32,621 nt of DNA from Candidatus Omnitrophota bacterium (GTDB lineage Bacteria; Omnitrophota; Gorgyraeia; Zapsychrales; Zapsychraceae), in assembly GCA_020053475.1 (NCBI GenBank), contig JAGVNC010000055.1:1-32621 (forward strand), read 5' to 3'. A model generated the notes under the pieces. The model worked only from the letters and a program-made list of their open reading frames with translations. It made no database searches and was not told where the DNA came from. Below are positions 32,078 to 32,621 of the stretch, piece by piece. Each line of letters begins with the position of its first letter. The first letter of the stretch is position 1. The translations under genes were made by a program, and so were the position numbers.

Positions 32078-32470
32078 CTAATTGGAAGTAAGTAATCCCG
32101 CCGTTGAAATGGTGTATGTTTTTGACCCAAATGCATTGCTGATCGGTGTCGCAATAACCGAATAATCGTAATCCATTAAAGAAGCTTGATAGACATATCC
32201 CCCATAGATTCCGGAAAAATAATCTTTGCTTAGATAAGGTGATGGGATCCCTATCAGGATAGTCGTCGTACTCGGATAGCTGTTATTGATGCTGTAATAA
32301 TTTTCGAGCGCATTTGAAATGGCCCTTAATGTGGCCTGGGCCATCGATTCGTTGGAATTAACGCGGGCGCGCAGGAGGTTAGGGATCGCGATGGCAGCCA
32401 ACAGCGCGATAATCACAACCACAACCATGATTTCGACTAGAGTAAAGCCTCGACGATTAGATTTTCGCAT
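32078..32470 (-). CDS. type IV pilin-like prepilin
   Basis: A 130-residue prepilin. The basic leader ends in GFTLVEIM (cleavage after G8, mature F, E at +5), followed by a long hydrophobic helix (VVVVIIALLAAIAIP) and the amphipathic continuation NLLRARVNSNESMAQATLRAISNALENYY. The C-terminal part is short, without cysteines. It may be a major pilin or a type II secretion pseudopilin. It lacks a clear Shine-Dalgarno, and its promoter lies only about 10 bp upstream. Confidence 0.93.
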   Translation of the reverse strand: MRKSNRRGFTLVEIMVVVVIIALLAAIAIPNLLRARVNSNESMAQATLRAISNALENYYSINNSYPSTTTILIGIPSPYLSKDYFSGIYGGYVYQASLMDYDYSVIATPISNAFGSKTYTISTAGLLTSN

Positions 32471-32479
32471 ATTGCATTA

Positions 32480-32507
32480 AGAATAACACACTTTACAACT
32501 CGTGCAA
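32480..32507 (-). promoter_or_regulatory. promoter close to the prepilin start
   Basis: TTGCAC (-35), 16 bp and TATTCT (-10). The predicted start of transcription is only a few bases before the ATG at 32470, so the mRNA would be nearly leaderless. Confidence 0.45.
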
Positions 32508-32523
32508 GTGTCTTTATTGGCAA

Positions 32524-32621
32524 TGTCATTTACGAATTAAAAGTGGACACTTTAAAGCGAATTTTTGATTTAAAAGTGGACACCTAAAAGTAGGCCATAC
32601 TTGGAAGAAAAGGAGAATTCC
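32524..32621 (+). mobile_element. left end of an IS21-like element, cut by the window edge
   Basis: Two copies of a 23-bp repeat (32528-32550 and 32561-32583) differ at three places and end in TTAAAAGTGGACAC. This arrangement of repeated terminal sequences, followed by AAAAGGAG near the edge, is typical of the region before istA of IS21-family elements. The transposase itself is outside the window, so the assignment is provisional. Confidence 0.4.

Noticed and set aside
1-32621. CRISPR, prophage or restriction-type defence system
   Set aside because: No repeat-spacer array, integrase, capsid or nuclease-methylase pair seen; the single methyltransferase is of the small-molecule type.

Overview
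The window is a stretch of bacterial chromosome in which every convincing gene lies on the minus strand. There are about 30 protein genes, one tRNA-Arg, two or three decayed genes, and at the right edge what looks like the start of a plus-strand insertion sequence. No rRNA, CRISPR array or phage region was seen. Shine-Dalgarno sequences and sigma70-like promoters are easy to find. No diagnostic marker gene is present. The type IV pilin-like prepilin style, the Cys-paired PKD protein, the CusCBA cluster and the general gene mix resemble Candidatus Omnitrophota or another deep Gram-negative lineage; this placement is inference. Outer-membrane (TolC-type) and periplasmic proteins show a double-membrane cell.

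Minus-strand reading order is from right to left. (1) 32621-30000: IS21-like end (plus strand), a prepilin, a secreted protein of six PKD repeats with a cysteine pair per repeat, and a GIY-YIG nuclease. (2) 29950-23065: an operon of a six-hairpin glycosidase-like protein, a 1241-residue fusion of GT4 glycosyltransferase, alkaline-phosphatase-superfamily and endonuclease/exonuclease/phosphatase (EEP) domains, and a phosphoribosyltransferase, followed by tRNA-Arg(CCG) with its own promoter. (3) 22955-19397: a Yip1-type membrane protein, an FMN reductase plus TauE/SafE exporter pair, a ferritin-like/VIT1 iron exporter, and a DUF1579 gene broken by an internal deletion. (4) 19325-15988: RidA, then a feo operon (39-residue Cys-tailed membrane peptide, Cys-rich tandem FeoA, FeoB) preceded by a promoter and a leader that ends in a terminator hairpin. 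(5) 15869-9977: cstA, corA, a secreted MsrA-MsrB that appears to start at CTG, a PCP_red small protein, a secreted hypothetical protein, and a fusion of an isoprenylcysteine-methyltransferase-like membrane domain to PAP2 phosphatase. A pirin C-terminal remnant follows. (6) 9790-77: a secreted Cys/His protein, then a metal-efflux operon of YHS protein, DUF2231 protein, cusC, cusB, cusA, nhaD, a SAM methyltransferase and a short DUF5676-like membrane protein.

The common theme is metal and redox homeostasis: Cu(I)/Ag(I) efflux with periplasmic metal-binding proteins, Fe(II) uptake (feo) and iron export/storage (ferritin-like VIT1), CorA, NhaD, and periplasmic methionine sulfoxide repair. The least explained part is the glycosidase / triple-fusion / phosphoribosyltransferase operon. 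All catalytic motifs of the three fused domains are present, and the membrane-proximal segments inside the protein suggest lipid or envelope glycan chemistry.
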